Source: Aalborgiella sp031424795 (lineage in GTDB: Bacteria > Pseudomonadota > Gammaproteobacteria > Burkholderiales > Burkholderiaceae_C). From it: a stretch of 43,099 nucleotides of DNA. This document shows positions 15,893 to 23,002 of this stretch, in pieces. The first letter of the stretch is position 1, and every line of letters starts with the position of its first letter. A program made the position numbers and the translations under genes. The notes beneath the pieces were generated by a model, which searched no databases, had not been told where the DNA came from, and saw only the letters and a list, made by a program, of their open reading frames with translations. Location of the stretch: the NCBI GenBank assembly GCA_031424795.1, contig JANPIC010000054.1, positions 1 through 43,099 on the forward strand, read 5' to 3'.

Positions 15893-16762
15893 ATGTTTTT
15901 GTTTTTCAAGTTATTAAGTTTTTTACCGCTGTGGCTGGCACATGGCATAGGTGCGGCGCTGGGCTGGGTGGTCTTCGCACTGTCGCCTACGTACAGAGGG
16001 CGCTTTCTGGCCAACAGCAAACGAGCTGGCTACACCTTTGCCGAGGTGAAAGGCGCTATTGCCAGCAGTGGCAGATTGGTTGCTGAGTTGCCAAAGCTAT
16101 GGATGAGCACAGCGGGTAAAAGTCAGGGCAAAGCCGAAGCGCCGTTCACCTGGCGCGGTGTGCAACACATTGAAGCCGCTTACGCCACGGGCAAAGGGGT
16201 GATTTTTTTGACGCCGCATTTGGGTAGTTTTGAGATGATTGGCCAAGCGTGGGGGCAGGATTTTGGGCCCAAATTCGGCAATTTCACCGTGCTGTTCCGC
16301 CCCGCCCGCAAGGCGTGGATGAGCGATTTGGTCGCCAATTCGCGCAACCGCCCTGGTCTCGCCACCGTGCCGACCAATTTATCGGGTGTGCGGCAGATGA
16401 TCAAAGCGCTGCGCAAAGGCGAAGCCGTGGGACTGCTGCCAGACCAGGTGCCACCCGACGGCATGGGGCTGTGGACGCCATTTTTTGGCAAAAGTGCTTA
16501 CACCATGACGCTGGCGGCGCGGTTATCGGCGCAAACCGGTGCGACGGTGCTGGTCGGTTTTGGTGAGCGTTTGAGCTTTGGGCGTGGGTATGTGTTGCAT
16601 ATTTCCCCATTAAAACAGGCACTTAGCGACAATCTGGAAACTGCTGTTCAGCAAATGAACACCGAGATGGAAGCCTTGATTCGAGGCTGCCCGACTCAGT
16701 TTTTGTGGGGCTATGGACGATACAAAGAACCTAGAAAAGAGCCAGCGAAAGAAGCCGCATGA
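15893..16762 (+). CDS. LpxL/HtrB-type lipid A acyltransferase (first of a pair)
   Basis: This inner-membrane enzyme probably adds a secondary acyl chain to lipid A from acyl-ACP. It has an N-terminal hydrophobic anchor (FLFFKLLSFLPLWLAHGIGAALGWVVFAL) and the catalytic HX4(D/E) motif HLGSFE in FLTPHLGSFEMIG. Further blocks are VLFRPARKAWMSDLV, RKGEAVGLLPDQVPPDGMGLWTPFFGK (the GxxxDQ region) and PTQFLWGYGRYK. ATG 15893 fits the usual family start; a TTG at 15881 would add four residues. The stop overlaps the next acyltransferase as ATGA. Which chain it transfers, and whether to call it lpxL or lpxM, cannot be decided here. Confidence 0.9.
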   Translation: MFLFFKLLSFLPLWLAHGIGAALGWVVFALSPTYRGRFLANSKRAGYTFAEVKGAIASSGRLVAELPKLWMSTAGKSQGKAEAPFTWRGVQHIEAAYATGKGVIFLTPHLGSFEMIGQAWGQDFGPKFGNFTVLFRPARKAWMSDLVANSRNRPGLATVPTNLSGVRQMIKALRKGEAVGLLPDQVPPDGMGLWTPFFGKSAYTMTLAARLSAQTGATVLVGFGERLSFGRGYVLHISPLKQALSDNLETAVQQMNTEMEALIRGCPTQFLWGYGRYKEPRKEPAKEAA

Positions 16763-17646
16763 GTGGGTTGGGTTCAAAACTAGGTGCTTATTTGGCGATT
16801 GGCTTCATGCGGTTTTTGGCCGTTTTGCCGCTCAGCTGGGTGCGGGCCCTGGGTTGGCTGCTGGGTTCGTCACTGTTTTATGTGATTCGCTCACGTCGGC
16901 GGGTCGCTGAGGTCAATTTAACGCTATGTTTTCCAGAGCACTCTAAGGATAAAATACGCCGGCTAGCGCGTCAAAACTTTGTTTATTTTATGCAGGCTTT
17001 GCTGGATAGGGGCTGGCTGTGGCATGGCAGTGCGGCGGTAACGCTGCGTCGTTTGAAGATCACGGGCGCTGTAGCACAACTGCAAAACGACGAGCCCGTT
17101 GTCCTTTTCGTGCCGCATTTTGTCGGGCTGGACGCTGGCAACACCGCGTTTACCCAGCAAATACCGCGCAAACTCATCACCATTTACACCAACCAGTCCA
17201 ACAAAACGGTAGACGCGTGGATACTCAAACGTCGCGCCCGCTTTGGCAATATCCGCTTGTTTGGCCGCGTTGCTGGTGTAAAAGAGATTATTGCCGCGCT
17301 GCGTTCGGGCGAGATGCTGGGTATCTTGCCTGATATGGGTTTTGGCCCTGAAGAATCTATCGTTGTGCCGTTTTACGGCATTCCTACCTATACCGTGCCA
17401 TCGCTGCATAGATTTACACGACTTGGCAAAGCTAAATTAGTCCCCGTTTTAAATCGAATGACAAAATGCGGCTACGAAGTGCAAGTATTACCTGCTTGGG
17501 AAAATTTTCCAACAGGCAATATGGAAGCAGATACTGCGCTGATGAACAAGGAGTTAGAAGGCTATATTAAAACCATGCCAGCACAGTATTTTTGGGTCCA
17601 TAAACGGTTTAAAGACAGGCCGCCGGGTGAGAAATCAGTTTATTAG
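16759..17646 (+). CDS. LpxL/HtrB-type lipid A acyltransferase (second of a pair)
   Basis: This 295-residue paralogue is translationally coupled to the previous gene (ATGA overlap). It has an N-terminal membrane anchor (AIGFMRFLAVLPLSWVRALGWLLG), the family block VNLTLCFPEHS, the catalytic HX4D motif in FVPHFVGLD, GEMLGILPDMGFGPEESIVVPFYG and PAQYFWVHKRFKDRP. The two enzymes probably add the two secondary acyl chains of lipid A in sequence. The segment at 16923-16968, coding for LCFPE to RRLA, resembles the dispersed repeat of this window without any insertion relative to the family. Confidence 0.9.
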   Translation: MSGLGSKLGAYLAIGFMRFLAVLPLSWVRALGWLLGSSLFYVIRSRRRVAEVNLTLCFPEHSKDKIRRLARQNFVYFMQALLDRGWLWHGSAAVTLRRLKITGAVAQLQNDEPVVLFVPHFVGLDAGNTAFTQQIPRKLITIYTNQSNKTVDAWILKRRARFGNIRLFGRVAGVKEIIAALRSGEMLGILPDMGFGPEESIVVPFYGIPTYTVPSLHRFTRLGKAKLVPVLNRMTKCGYEVQVLPAWENFPTGNMEADTALMNKELEGYIKTMPAQYFWVHKRFKDRPPGEKSVY

Positions 17647-17660
17647 CGCACTAAATAGTG

Positions 17661-17717
17661 CTTGAATGTGACTCTAGCCGGCGTATTTATTGCTTATATA
17701 GCTATTTTATTTATAGC
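17661..17717 (-). repeat. Dispersed palindromic repeat, copy 3
   Basis: Minus-strand reading: GCTAT-N7-ATAGC-N8-CAATAAATACGCCGGCTAG with tail AGTCACATTCAAG. It lies between lpxL copy 2 and the heptamer array, starting about 15 bp after the lpxL stop. Confidence 0.88.
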
Positions 17718-17721
17718 AAAA

Positions 17722-17798
17722 TATTTAATATTTAATATTTAATATTTAATATTTAATGTTTAATGTTTAATGTTTAATGTTTAATGTTTAATGTTTAA
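17722..17798 (+). repeat. Heptamer tandem repeat: TATTTAA x5 then TGTTTAA x6
   Basis: Eleven perfect 7-bp units fill 77 bp: five TATTTAA followed by six TGTTTAA. The array ends 12 bp before the ribosome site of the DUF1499 gene. The TGTTTAA units create serial ATGs that open five-codon frames (ATG TTT AAT GTT TAA). Copy number is likely to vary by slippage. Confidence 0.95.
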
Positions 17799-17823
17799 TT
17801 TAAAATATTTAAGGAACATAATT

Positions 17824-18303
17824 ATGGGCGCTTTGTATACCATCATCGTTTTGGTTGTTGTATTATTACTTGCAGCACAATTTGGTTTACTCTCAGGCAA
17901 ACAGCCGAATAATATCGGTGTGACGAGTGAGCGTCTCAAACCGCCCTCTAAAACGCGCAACAGTGTCAGCAGCCAAGCGCATTTGTATACTGACCATGTG
18001 CAAATGCAATATGCGAGTATTGAGCCATTGCCTTTTAAAAATAACAATGCTGCAAACTCCATGCAAGTATTGATATCCGTATTAAAAAACACGCCTGGTG
18101 TGACGATTGTGGACGCCAAACCGGATTACATCTACGCACACGCCAAAACCAAGGTGCTGAAATTTGTTGACGATGTGGAGTTTTGGGTGAATCCTGCCAA
18201 AGGCGTGATCGACGTGCGCAGCGCCAGCCGCTTGGGACGTGAAGATTTTGGCGCGAACCGGGTGCGTGTCGAGGCGATTCGATCAGCTTATATGGCGAAT
18301 TAG
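17824..18303 (+). CDS. DUF1499 family membrane-anchored protein
   Basis: This protein of about 159 residues has an N-terminal transmembrane segment (LYTIIVLVVVLLLAAQFGLL) and a DUF1499 domain (MQVLISVLKNTPGVTIVDAKPDYIYAHAKTK, DDVEFWVNPAKGVIDVRSASRLGREDFGANRVRVEAIR). The family is widespread and its function is unknown. Start ATG 17824 is chosen because AAGGA lies 8 nt upstream; an in-frame ATG at 17791 falls inside the heptamer array and would add an unnatural leader. It follows the two lipid A genes but is separated by the repeats. Confidence 0.85.
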   Translation: MGALYTIIVLVVVLLLAAQFGLLSGKQPNNIGVTSERLKPPSKTRNSVSSQAHLYTDHVQMQYASIEPLPFKNNNAANSMQVLISVLKNTPGVTIVDAKPDYIYAHAKTKVLKFVDDVEFWVNPAKGVIDVRSASRLGREDFGANRVRVEAIRSAYMAN

Positions 18304-18339
18304 TGTCAACATAGCCAATATGCCGCTGAAAACAAGATA

Positions 18340-18395
18340 AAAATGGCTTTAGCCAGCGTATTTATTGTCTACGTAGCTATAAAATATATAGCGAA
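18340..18395 (-). repeat. Dispersed palindromic repeat, copy 4
   Basis: Minus-strand reading: GCTAT-N7-ATAGC-N8-CAATAAATACGCTGGCTA with tail AAGCCATTTTTATC. It fills the convergent gap between the DUF1499 gene and the epoxide-hydrolase-like gene. One base differs in the core (GCTGG for GCCGG). Confidence 0.85.
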
Positions 18396-18396
18396 A

Positions 18397-19320
18397 TTAA
18401 CTGCTTTGTGGGTTGAGAAAATCCTGCAAATAGCCCATCACCAGCTGCGGCTGCTCATGAATGACCCAGTGCGTAGCGTCGTGCACTTTTTTCAGCGTTA
18501 AGTTCGGGATGTAATCGTCTAAACCGTCTATCAATTCAGGCAGCAGGGCGACATCGTTCATGGCCCAAATCACCAAGGTGGGTAGATCAACGGTTAATAA
18601 GTTGTGCGGAATATCTGTGCCAGCTGCGCCTTTGTCGTGCTCAGTCGGCGGACGCAGGGGAGAGGCGCGGTAGTAATTGCAGCCACCCGTCAAACCAGCG
18701 CTCCAGAGATCGCGATATTGCTGTTTCAAGGCGGGTGTCAACCATGCAAACTCGCCACTTTCTGCGCCTGCATTGGTAAAAAAGGCAAATAAAAGCTTGA
18801 AATCGTCTTTTGCAAGGGCTTTTTCAAACCCAGGCCGCACCAAGAAATTCATGTAGTCGCTGGCTGCTTGTTGTTTGGGGTTGCTTTTGAGTTCGCGAAT
18901 AAACGTGCCAGTGTGTGGTGAATTGATGATGCAAAGTCGTTTCATCAATTGCGGCATGTGGTTCGCCATACCCCAAGCTACGGCGCCACCCCAGTCGTGT
19001 GCAACCAAGCATTCGAGTTTGTTGCCAGAATCTGCCGTTTCTATCGCCACCAAGGCGGCAATGTCTTGCATCAGAAACTTGACGCGGTAAGCACTTACTT
19101 CTAGTGGAGAGCTTGATTTTTCAAAACCGCGTAAATTTGGCGCAACACAGCGGTAGCCGCCATTTTCGGGTTTGGCGAAATGTTCTAGCAACGTGTCCCA
19201 CACAAAAGCAGCCTCGGGGAAGCCATGTAAAAACATCAAAACCGGTCGACCTCGCGTCCCAGTAGCTCGGCAACTGAGGGTGATGCCGTGTGACAGGTCT
19301 TGCTGAAAAGTTTCTACCAT
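18397..19320 (-). CDS. Alpha/beta hydrolase, epoxide-hydrolase-like
   Basis: This 307-residue soluble enzyme has the oxyanion motif HGFPE (32-36), and the nucleophile elbow VAHDWGGAVAW puts Asp109 in the nucleophile position, as in epoxide hydrolases and haloacid/haloalkane dehalogenases rather than Ser esterases. A catalytic acid is likely in IWAMNDVALLPE and the catalytic His in DATHWVIHEQP. Cap-domain tyrosines (CNYYRASPLRPP) support an epoxide hydrolase. The natural substrate is unknown. It lies convergent to the DUF1499 gene, with repeat copy 4 only a few bases past its stop. Confidence 0.85.
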   Translation of the reverse strand: MVETFQQDLSHGITLSCRATGTRGRPVLMFLHGFPEAAFVWDTLLEHFAKPENGGYRCVAPNLRGFEKSSSPLEVSAYRVKFLMQDIAALVAIETADSGNKLECLVAHDWGGAVAWGMANHMPQLMKRLCIINSPHTGTFIRELKSNPKQQAASDYMNFLVRPGFEKALAKDDFKLLFAFFTNAGAESGEFAWLTPALKQQYRDLWSAGLTGGCNYYRASPLRPPTEHDKGAAGTDIPHNLLTVDLPTLVIWAMNDVALLPELIDGLDDYIPNLTLKKVHDATHWVIHEQPQLVMGYLQDFLNPQSS

Positions 19321-19390
19321 GGTGTCGCTTTATTCAATAAATATAGCGAGCTATTTTGCTACTGAAATGCTCCCAAAGAGGGCAGGGTTT

Positions 19391-19693
19391 TCAGCTAGTT
19401 TTGGGTAATATTCCCACTGTTTGGTTTTCATGCGTCCATTGCCACAGCAAATGCGCTACTTCGTCCACGCCTTTTTTCTTCAGGGCTGAAAACAAAAGTA
19501 CCTGACCACCGCCAGCTTGAATTTTCATGATCGACAAAGCTTTGGCTGCTTCAGTTTTGTTCAGCTTGTCCGACTTGGTTAAAACGATCAAAAACTTCAA
19601 ACCTTCTTCGATGCGCGGGCGGATCACTTCTAGCAAAATTTCGTCCAGTTCGGTGATACTTTGGTAAAGTGTCTCTTTATGTGTTCGCAACAT
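19391..19693 (-). pseudogene. Truncated copy of engB (3' end only)
   Basis: The 100-codon frame matches the C-terminal part of EngB encoded at 21296-22030: ITELDEILLEVIRPRIEEGLKFL, LTKSDK (G4), LSIMKIQAGGG, SALKKKGVD (G5) and HLLWQW. The P-loop, switch regions and first half are missing, and the first 12 residues (MLRTHKETLYQS) are unrelated, so it cannot be a working GTPase. DNA similarity runs about 226 bp (19432-19657 against 21324-21550), roughly 85 percent by eye with one identical stretch of over 50 bp. There is no good ribosome site. With the intact gene it forms a direct repeat around the glycosyltransferase gene. Confidence 0.85.
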
Positions 19694-19832
19694 AGGAATA
19701 TCCCGTAGTTTGTTTTTGTAAAGTTAGTGTAAAGTGCGCGCTGCTATTGGTAACCACGTAGTAATTTTGTTAATAAATAATTCAGCCACTGCTAACCATG
19801 TCTCGTACTTTAAGCGCCTGAGTCGCTTCGAT

Positions 19833-21299
19833 ATGAGTATTCCTTTTTGGGTAACTGCTATTGCGATAGCAGTATGGTCTGCTGCTGCTGCATGGATCAA
19901 TCCAGCGCAATTTGCTGACAATTTGGAGCAGTTTAGTTGGTCGCATAGTATGGAACTTGGTTACTGGAAGCATCCGCCGCTCCCGACCTGGTTAATCGCC
20001 ATTCCCATTCGTATCTTTGGGTTTTCAGTGTACTGGACTTATGCGCTAGCCGCTATGTGTTTTATCGGTACGGTATTTTTCACATGGCGTTTCTCACGGC
20101 ATCTGTTTGGTCAGCAGGCGGCCACGTTTACGGTGTTGTTGATGGGTTTGCATATTGGTTTTTCGTGGCGTGCGCAGCTCTATAACCACAATACGGTGTT
20201 GGTTTTGTTTTCTGCGGCTACCGTCTGGGCAACTTTGCGGGCGCTTGATTCTGAGAAAAAGCGGGCTTGGGTGCTCGCAGGAGCATTGGCCGGTTTGGCG
20301 ATGCTGTCAAAGTACCAAGCATTGGTGCCTTTGGTGGGTATCTTGATCGCTTTGAGTATGGGCGGTTGGCTCAAGCAAACCGCCGTTAAGCAAGGGGTTC
20401 TTGTTGCGTTTGTCGTAGCATGTCTGGTGTTCTTGCCGCATCTATTGTGGCTGGCGATGGGTAGCGGTTCAACGATTGACAACGCACTGCATGCGGCAGA
20501 AGGCTTGGGCATGCGTAGGCGTTTGGTTGTATTTATAGGATTTTGGCTGATTCAGATCCGTTTTTATTTGCCTATTTTTCTTGCGGTAGCTTTGTTGGTT
20601 TTGTTTAGAAAAAACACAGTCACTGCCAACATGGAGCAGCCTGTAGCAGCGTCCTTGAACCCGCAAACCCGTGCTTGGTTTTATGGCTTGGTCGTATGGC
20701 CTGCCTTTTTTGTGAGTATGGCAGTCTTGCTGGGCGGTATGCGCTTGCAGGCACAGTGGGGGTTGCAGACCTTTCAATTCGTGGTCATTTTTATTGCTTG
20801 GCAGTTGGCCTTGGTGCTGCCAAAAAACGATACGAAACGCACAGTTTGGCTGGTTTTAATGGTTCAAGCCGTGTTGGCTGGGTTTTTTGCCTGGTCTATT
20901 GTTCAGCCGCAGCAACATTTTTGGCAGGGGCAGCGATCACGAAATTTCCCAGCAGCCGATGTGTCCAAAGAAATGGCTAGCAAATGGTATGAAATGACAT
21001 CTTGCCCGTTGATGTATGTTGTGGGCCCTTCATTTGAAGCCACAGTTGTTTCGGCCTACTCAGGCAACAATCCAACGGTTTTGGAGGATGGAGATTTTAA
21101 AAAATCACCCTGGGTAAGCGCAGAACAGTTGAAAAAATTTGGTGCTCTGTACTTAGCCGATGATGCGGTTAAATTGCCGCTTGGCGTGGTAGCAACAGGC
21201 CACGTCGTCATTCCTGCTAGGGTGAATGACTTTCAGCCCATTAAGCAGTTATTTTGGGGCGTTGTCCTACCTACATCAGATTGCAAGCCAAGCTCTTAA
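19833..21299 (+). CDS. GT39/PMT_2-type membrane glycosyltransferase
   Basis: This polytopic inner-membrane protein of about 488 residues has many transmembrane helices. The first periplasmic loop contains QFADNLEQFSWSHSMELGYWKHPPLPTWL, the pattern of the ArnT/PMT_2 superfamily, which uses polyprenyl-phosphate sugars to glycosylate lipid A or other envelope acceptors. A soluble C-terminal part follows (YEMTSCPLMYVVGPSFEATVV). The start is taken as ATG 19833 by family fit; a GTG at 19734 adds 33 unlikely residues. It is flanked by the engB fragment and intact engB and overlaps the engB 3' end by 4 bp in convergent orientation, which suggests insertion. Acceptor and sugar are unknown. Confidence 0.82.
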   Translation: MSIPFWVTAIAIAVWSAAAAWINPAQFADNLEQFSWSHSMELGYWKHPPLPTWLIAIPIRIFGFSVYWTYALAAMCFIGTVFFTWRFSRHLFGQQAATFTVLLMGLHIGFSWRAQLYNHNTVLVLFSAATVWATLRALDSEKKRAWVLAGALAGLAMLSKYQALVPLVGILIALSMGGWLKQTAVKQGVLVAFVVACLVFLPHLLWLAMGSGSTIDNALHAAEGLGMRRRLVVFIGFWLIQIRFYLPIFLAVALLVLFRKNTVTANMEQPVAASLNPQTRAWFYGLVVWPAFFVSMAVLLGGMRLQAQWGLQTFQFVVIFIAWQLALVLPKNDTKRTVWLVLMVQAVLAGFFAWSIVQPQQHFWQGQRSRNFPAADVSKEMASKWYEMTSCPLMYVVGPSFEATVVSAYSGNNPTVLEDGDFKKSPWVSAEQLKKFGALYLADDAVKLPLGVVATGHVVIPARVNDFQPIKQLFWGVVLPTSDCKPSS

Positions 21300-22030
21300 T
21301 TTGTGGCTGACGATGTTTCAGGGTGCGCCCACTGCCATAGCAAATGCGCGACATCATCCACGCCTTTTTTCTTCAAAGCCGAGAATAAACGCACTTCGCC
21401 GCCACCAGCTTGAATTTTCATGATCGACAAAGCTTTGGCTGCTTCAGTTTTGTTCAGTTTGTCAGATTTGGTCAGCACGACTAAAAACTTGAGTCCTTCT
21501 TCGATGCGCGGGCGAATCACCTCTAGCAAAATTTCGTCCAGCTCGGTGATGCCGTGGCGCGGGTCACACATCAGCACAATGGCTTTGAGGTTTTCGCGGG
21601 TGATCAAATAGTTCGCCATCACGCGCTGCCAGCGCAGCTTGTCAGCTTTGGGGACCGCCGCGTAGCCGTAGCCGGGCAAGTCGGCCAGCACCGCGTCGGT
21701 CACACCTTGTTTGCCCAGACTAAAGAGATTGATACTTTGCGTACGCCCCGGCTTTTTAGAGGCAAAAGCCAGCCGGTGCTGCTGTGTTAATGTGTTGATG
21801 CAAGTGGATTTACCAGCGTTAGAGCGGCCCACAAAGGCGATTTCGGGCACATCCAGCGGTGGCAAAAACTGCAATTGAGGGGCAGTGGTCAAAAATTTGG
21901 CCGTGTGCATCCAGCCCATGGCGATTTTTTCTGCAGCGGTCTTTTCGGCTTTGGCGATTTGCGCGGGTGTTGGCGCTGTGGCCGTTGGATTGAGTGCCTT
22001 TTCAGGCGAATTTGGTGAAGACGTGGTCAT
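21296..22030 (-). CDS. engB: Ribosome biogenesis GTPase EngB (YihA/YsxC)
   Basis: This is an essential-type GTPase thought to act in large ribosomal subunit assembly. The 244-residue protein has the full G-motif set: G1 GRSNAGKST (68-76), G3 DLPGYGYA, G4 TKSDK and G5 SALK. Its N-terminal extension (NPTATAPTPAQIAKAEKTAAEK) is longer than in E. coli, as seen in Burkholderiales. It diverges from the cytochrome c4 gene. Its 3' 227 bp are duplicated at 19432-19657. Confidence 0.96.
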   Translation of the reverse strand: MTTSSPNSPEKALNPTATAPTPAQIAKAEKTAAEKIAMGWMHTAKFLTTAPQLQFLPPLDVPEIAFVGRSNAGKSTCINTLTQQHRLAFASKKPGRTQSINLFSLGKQGVTDAVLADLPGYGYAAVPKADKLRWQRVMANYLITRENLKAIVLMCDPRHGITELDEILLEVIRPRIEEGLKFLVVLTKSDKLNKTEAAKALSIMKIQAGGGEVRLFSALKKKGVDDVAHLLWQWAHPETSSATN

Positions 22031-22120
22031 AACCCCTATTAGAACCGCAATGTCTGCCGTTCTTATGTGTGGTTTAGTCGGAAATTATCAAAATTCTCGA
22101 AAACCTGCCTGCTCATTGTA

Positions 22121-22158
22121 GAATGAGGGGTTAAATTTACACAAATTGTTCCTCATTC
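22121..22158. promoter_or_regulatory. Inverted repeat just upstream of cytochrome c4
   Basis: GAATGAGG (22121-22128) pairs with CCTCATTC (22151-22158), and an inner AAATTT/AAATT pair surrounds ACAC. The element ends 9 bp before ATG 22168. It could be an operator or a leader hairpin that hides GAGGGG, the only ribosome-site-like stretch nearby. Confidence 0.4.
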
Positions 22159-22167
22159 CTCCAGAAT

Positions 22168-22848
22168 ATGAAGCCTACTATGTCCTCGTTTTTGTCATCA
22201 TTCACCCCTTTTGTTGCTGCCGCTTTGATGGCAGTCGGTTCGGTTTCTAGCTTCGCAGCGACAGATGCAGCCAAACCAGAAGCGAAACCAGAAGTTAAAG
22301 CCCCTGCAAAACCAGATCTAGTCAAAGGCGAGGCCAGTTTCACCGCTGTATGCGCAGCTTGCCACGGAGCTGATGGCAATTCGGGCACACCTGTCAACCC
22401 TAAATTGGCGCAGCAGCATCCAGAATACTTGCTCAAGCAGCTCAAAGAATTCAAGTCCGGCGCACGCAACAATGCGGTGATGAAGGGTTTCGCTAGCGCT
22501 TTGAGCGACGACGACATGCGCAATATCGCCTATTGGGCAGCGTCGAAAAAGGCGAAGACTGGTTTTGCGAAAGACAAAGAACTGGTTGCTTTGGGCGAAA
22601 AAATCTACCGTGGTGGCATCAGCGACCGTCAAATCCCTGCTTGCGCCAGCTGCCACAGCCCGACAGGTGCGGGTATTCCAGCGCAATACCCGCGTTTGAG
22701 TGGTCAACATGCGGACTACACGATGGCTCAGTTGAGCGCATTCCGCGAAGGCTCACGTAAAAATAGTTTGCAAATGACGCAAGTGTCAGCCAAGTTGAAT
22801 GACCGCGAAATCAAAGCGGTGTCCGACTATATAGCTGGTTTGCGATAA
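22168..22848 (+). CDS. Dihaem cytochrome c4
   Basis: This 226-residue periplasmic electron carrier has a signal peptide (FVAAALMAVGSVSSFAA), a Lys/Pro/Ala-rich linker and two cytochrome c domains with CAACH (62-66) and CASCH (159-163). Each is followed by a likely axial Met (VMKGFA; LQMTQVS). Cytochrome c4 passes electrons towards terminal oxidases. It sits directly upstream of resB-ccsB, which attach haem to such proteins. ATG 22168 has no clear ribosome site; a second ATG at 22180 is possible. A terminator follows at 22938. Confidence 0.93.
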   Translation: MKPTMSSFLSSFTPFVAAALMAVGSVSSFAATDAAKPEAKPEVKAPAKPDLVKGEASFTAVCAACHGADGNSGTPVNPKLAQQHPEYLLKQLKEFKSGARNNAVMKGFASALSDDDMRNIAYWAASKKAKTGFAKDKELVALGEKIYRGGISDRQIPACASCHSPTGAGIPAQYPRLSGQHADYTMAQLSAFREGSRKNSLQMTQVSAKLNDREIKAVSDYIAGLR

Positions 22849-22937
22849 GTAAATAACTTTAAATGCTAAGAGATCTCAATTTACGGAACTTATTGATTAA
22901 AATTTGACCTAAATTAGATCCCATTTTCTAGTTTTTC

Positions 22938-22975
22938 AGAGGGCGGGTTATCTCAGGGTAGCTCGCCCTCTTTGT
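22938..22975 (+). terminator. Rho-independent terminator after cytochrome c4
   Basis: AGAGGGCG (22938-22945) pairs with CGCCCTCT (22964-22971), followed by TTGTCTT. The stem is GC-rich; the tail is modest. It separates cytochrome c4 from resB. Confidence 0.75.
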
Positions 22976-23002
22976 CTTCACAGTGCACTTATTATTTTAT
23001 AA

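Noticed and set aside
19326..19365. GCTAT/ATAGC words upstream of the epoxide-hydrolase-like gene
   Set aside because: Spacing does not match the repeat and the CAATAAATACGCCGG core is absent.
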